From NCBI GenBank assembly GCA_025267735.1, contig CM046304.1, forward strand, positions 17,236,001 to 17,300,000: 64,000 nt of DNA, given 5' to 3'. This document shows, one piece after another, positions 61,861 to 64,000 of this stretch. Position numbers and translations under genes: made by a program. Origin of the DNA: Mactra quadrangularis (Eukaryota > Mollusca > Bivalvia > Venerida > Mactridae). A model generated the notes under the pieces. It had not been told where the DNA came from, made no database searches, and worked only from the letters and a program-made list of their open reading frames with translations. Position 1 is the stretch's first letter. Each line of letters begins with the position of its first letter.

Positions 61861-62974
61861 GGTAGCACGTTTTATATAACATCAATGATAACATGTACCA
61901 AAGTTGATGGAAACTAATCATTATACCTAATATTTGATAAACATATTCATGCTGCTTATGCCTTTTTTAAATGTGACAATGAAACTCTTTCTGACAAAAT
62001 GGCAGTTGTTCTTATGTTTTGTGCACATTTAATTGGTAAACGGTGGTCTAACATCCTAAAAAAATAACCATGTTGTTTTTGTTCGTGCAATTTGTAACTT
62101 TCACTTCATGAAACCCACATGAAGCTAAGTACATGCAGCGTTATATTCTGTTTGTCTCAAATCTCACATGAACTTTAAAAATAACCACAACACTTTGTAA
62201 CCAAGAATAATCTTAGAGCTATACTTACCAATAATGATTATAATTTGTGTAAGGGTATGTTGCTTCAATTTAGACATTCTCTTTAATAACTACAGAACTT
62301 TTAGTCCTCTTCTTTATTTGAATTGTAAGTAGTAGATTTATGACCTCATTTAATTGCCTTCTTTTATGTTCTACTTTACCCACGACAAATTGCTTAAGCC
62401 ATCAAAGCAAAATTACAAATAAATATAGAAACTACGTCAGCAGCCACTTTCAAAAATAATAATACATTACCACGCAATAATACTTGTAGTTAAATAATCC
62501 ACTATGATGTCTACATTGAACGGTAATGCTAGACAAGATGAAGGATAGAGGGCAAGTGAAGTCGTTAACTTATATGCTTTTCAAACCATGTTTATAACTT
62601 CATAATCTGTTGTATTCCACCAGGTATTCATGGCTGCATAATGCACAACCTCAGTTGTCTTGCTATAAATGACACAATTTAAAAATATAGCATGAAGAAC
62701 ATATCGGGTGATTCTGAATAGCATGTGGGATAAACTCTGATAATAATTGATTATTCAACATAAAACGATCATTCCAAATAAACCTGATCCCTTACTTTTG
62801 CCAATAGTTATTTCCTGTCAATAAAAACAAACCTTTTATGACCGAAACTTAATGAGGACAGTATTTGTTGTTCTATGCGCAGTCAAATTGCACCGCTTGA
62901 TTAATATTTAGTTACACTTGTATAAATAAGTTTCCCTTCTAAGTACCAGTGGAAATCAGTGTTAACTCGCAATG
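61861..62974. other. Stretch with nothing recognised
   Basis: AT-rich, many stops in all frames, no repeat of the families listed here. Confidence 0.5.
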
Positions 62975-63615
62975 TTATAAATGCAGAATATGACAAAGTT
63001 AGGCAAACTATTCAAGATAAACATCCTTGGATAAATACGGATATGTTACTTATACGTAAACACTAAACAGCCATGTTCATTATGGCAAATTGATAAACAT
63101 AATCCAATGTACAAATATCATGAGGTTGCTATACAAACTTTAATAAAATTAGCCTCAATACCAATACTTACTAAGTGTAGTAAATGTGACTTTTACACTG
63201 AAACAATTACTTTACATCGTGTATTTCATTGTCAGTACTTTAATACTGAACGTAACAATGTCTGGGCTGATTTATTTTCAGTTTTGGGATTAAGTGAGTA
63301 CAGATACATGATAAGGCTGTCCTGTCTTGAACAGTGCAATCATTTATTTTTGGCAGCACTTACAGGTTCTGCCGCTTTTAGATTATTTGTAAAGTATGTG
63401 AACAAAGCCACTCATTGTTGAATTGTGTATCTATGTTTTGTTTATATTTACATGCTCGTATATATAACATGATTTATGTTTTCTGTTCTTTATGTTCTTT
63501 TTGTCTATAATTATGTACATGTACTTGTTTAATTTTGTTTATTAACTCATACATTGTCTGTAAATATGTAACTTATGTAACTCTCCAAAACTGGAGGTAA
63601 TAAAAGTATATAATT
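62975..63615 (+). mobile_element. LINE 3' end, second copy of the 26160 family
   Basis: In one frame EYDKVRQTIQDKHPWINTDM appears at about 62987; after a frame change near 63027 the protein continues QPCSLWQIDKHNPMYKYHEV and then ILTKCSKCDFYTETITLHRV with FHC. The C-x2-C...H-x4-C tail is that of the 26160 fragment. Its 3' UTR ends aactggaggtaataaaagta, like the other copy. No RT catalytic motif remains. The right-end 350 bp of the window (63650-64000) hold nothing recognised. Confidence 0.6.
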
Positions 63616-64000
63616 TTCACTACTATCCATTTTATTGTGACATGGTTCTACTAAGTATGCTGTGTTGTTGTTTTAACAATCTACAAATTAGACGTCACGG
63701 AATAGTGTTATCACGCAATGTACTTGATTAAGCTTTTATCCCGTTGTATTTTGTCCTCATTTCATTACGTTATTGTTCTTTATTGATAAAACTCTAGTTT
63801 GTAAAAAAAATTACTCGATGTCATTTGTTTTGTTTTATTTTACGCTCTTATTTAAGTAGTTTGGTGTGGAATGTTAAGCTTTACGCTTTTTAAAAGGCTC
63901 AAATTCCTGTTTTTTTTCTGCGGTGGCTGCGATTCGTGTGCAATTTTGTTCGCGGTAAAAATCGTACAACAAGAAAAGTCGCACGACTGATGTGAAACTA

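Overview
The window is AT-rich, intron-rich animal DNA. It is probably a mollusc, most likely a bivalve, judging from tRNA-headed SINEs with a TACGGCGTTAAA-type tail, the GACAGC-type repeat start near 2990, and RTE-like LINEs with a C-terminal C2H2 finger. Species is not resolvable from sequence alone. No bacterial-type genes, CRISPR arrays or functional tRNAs were seen.

The main content is one very large minus-strand gene that no simple ORF scan shows. I rebuilt it from splice signals and reading phase. It starts at a signal-peptide exon at 48422-48377 with a TATA box just upstream. It runs leftward through at least 37 exons to 350 and continues off the left edge. The phase-consistent chain codes for about 1,810 residues in this window. 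Domain order is: signal peptide, ApeC-like (apextrin C-terminal-like) module, short linker exons, galactose-binding-like fold, F5/8 type C (discoidin) domain, two CUB-like regions, C-type lectin domain, two kringles, five LDL-receptor class A modules, a Ser/Thr-rich linker, a von Willebrand A domain, and an unrecognised region. Most exons are phase 1-1, the mark of exon shuffling. The product should be a secreted or cell-surface adhesion/recognition protein; its function is inferred from domains only.

Its introns are full of mobile DNA. Intron 1 (about 7.8 kb) holds a Tc1-like transposase remnant, a pogo/Tigger-like MITE, another MITE-like repeat and tRNA-derived SINE sequence. The intron at 28151-35509 holds a BEL/Pao LTR retrotransposon (29019-34443, TSD agaag) that lacks protease and reverse transcriptase but carries an extra C2H2 zinc-finger ORF. 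Other introns hold a 5'-truncated Jockey/CR1-group LINE with an open RT frame (20830-23263), a TTAA-flanked foldback element (27075-27631), a 5'-truncated LINE tail (26160-26900) and several SINE copies.

Right of the promoter (48.5-64 kb) I see no host gene. This part has a CpG/CGTACG-rich stretch, a decayed RTE-like LINE on the minus strand (about 49.9-54.0 kb), dispersed repeats, and a second LINE tail of the 26160 family near 63 kb.
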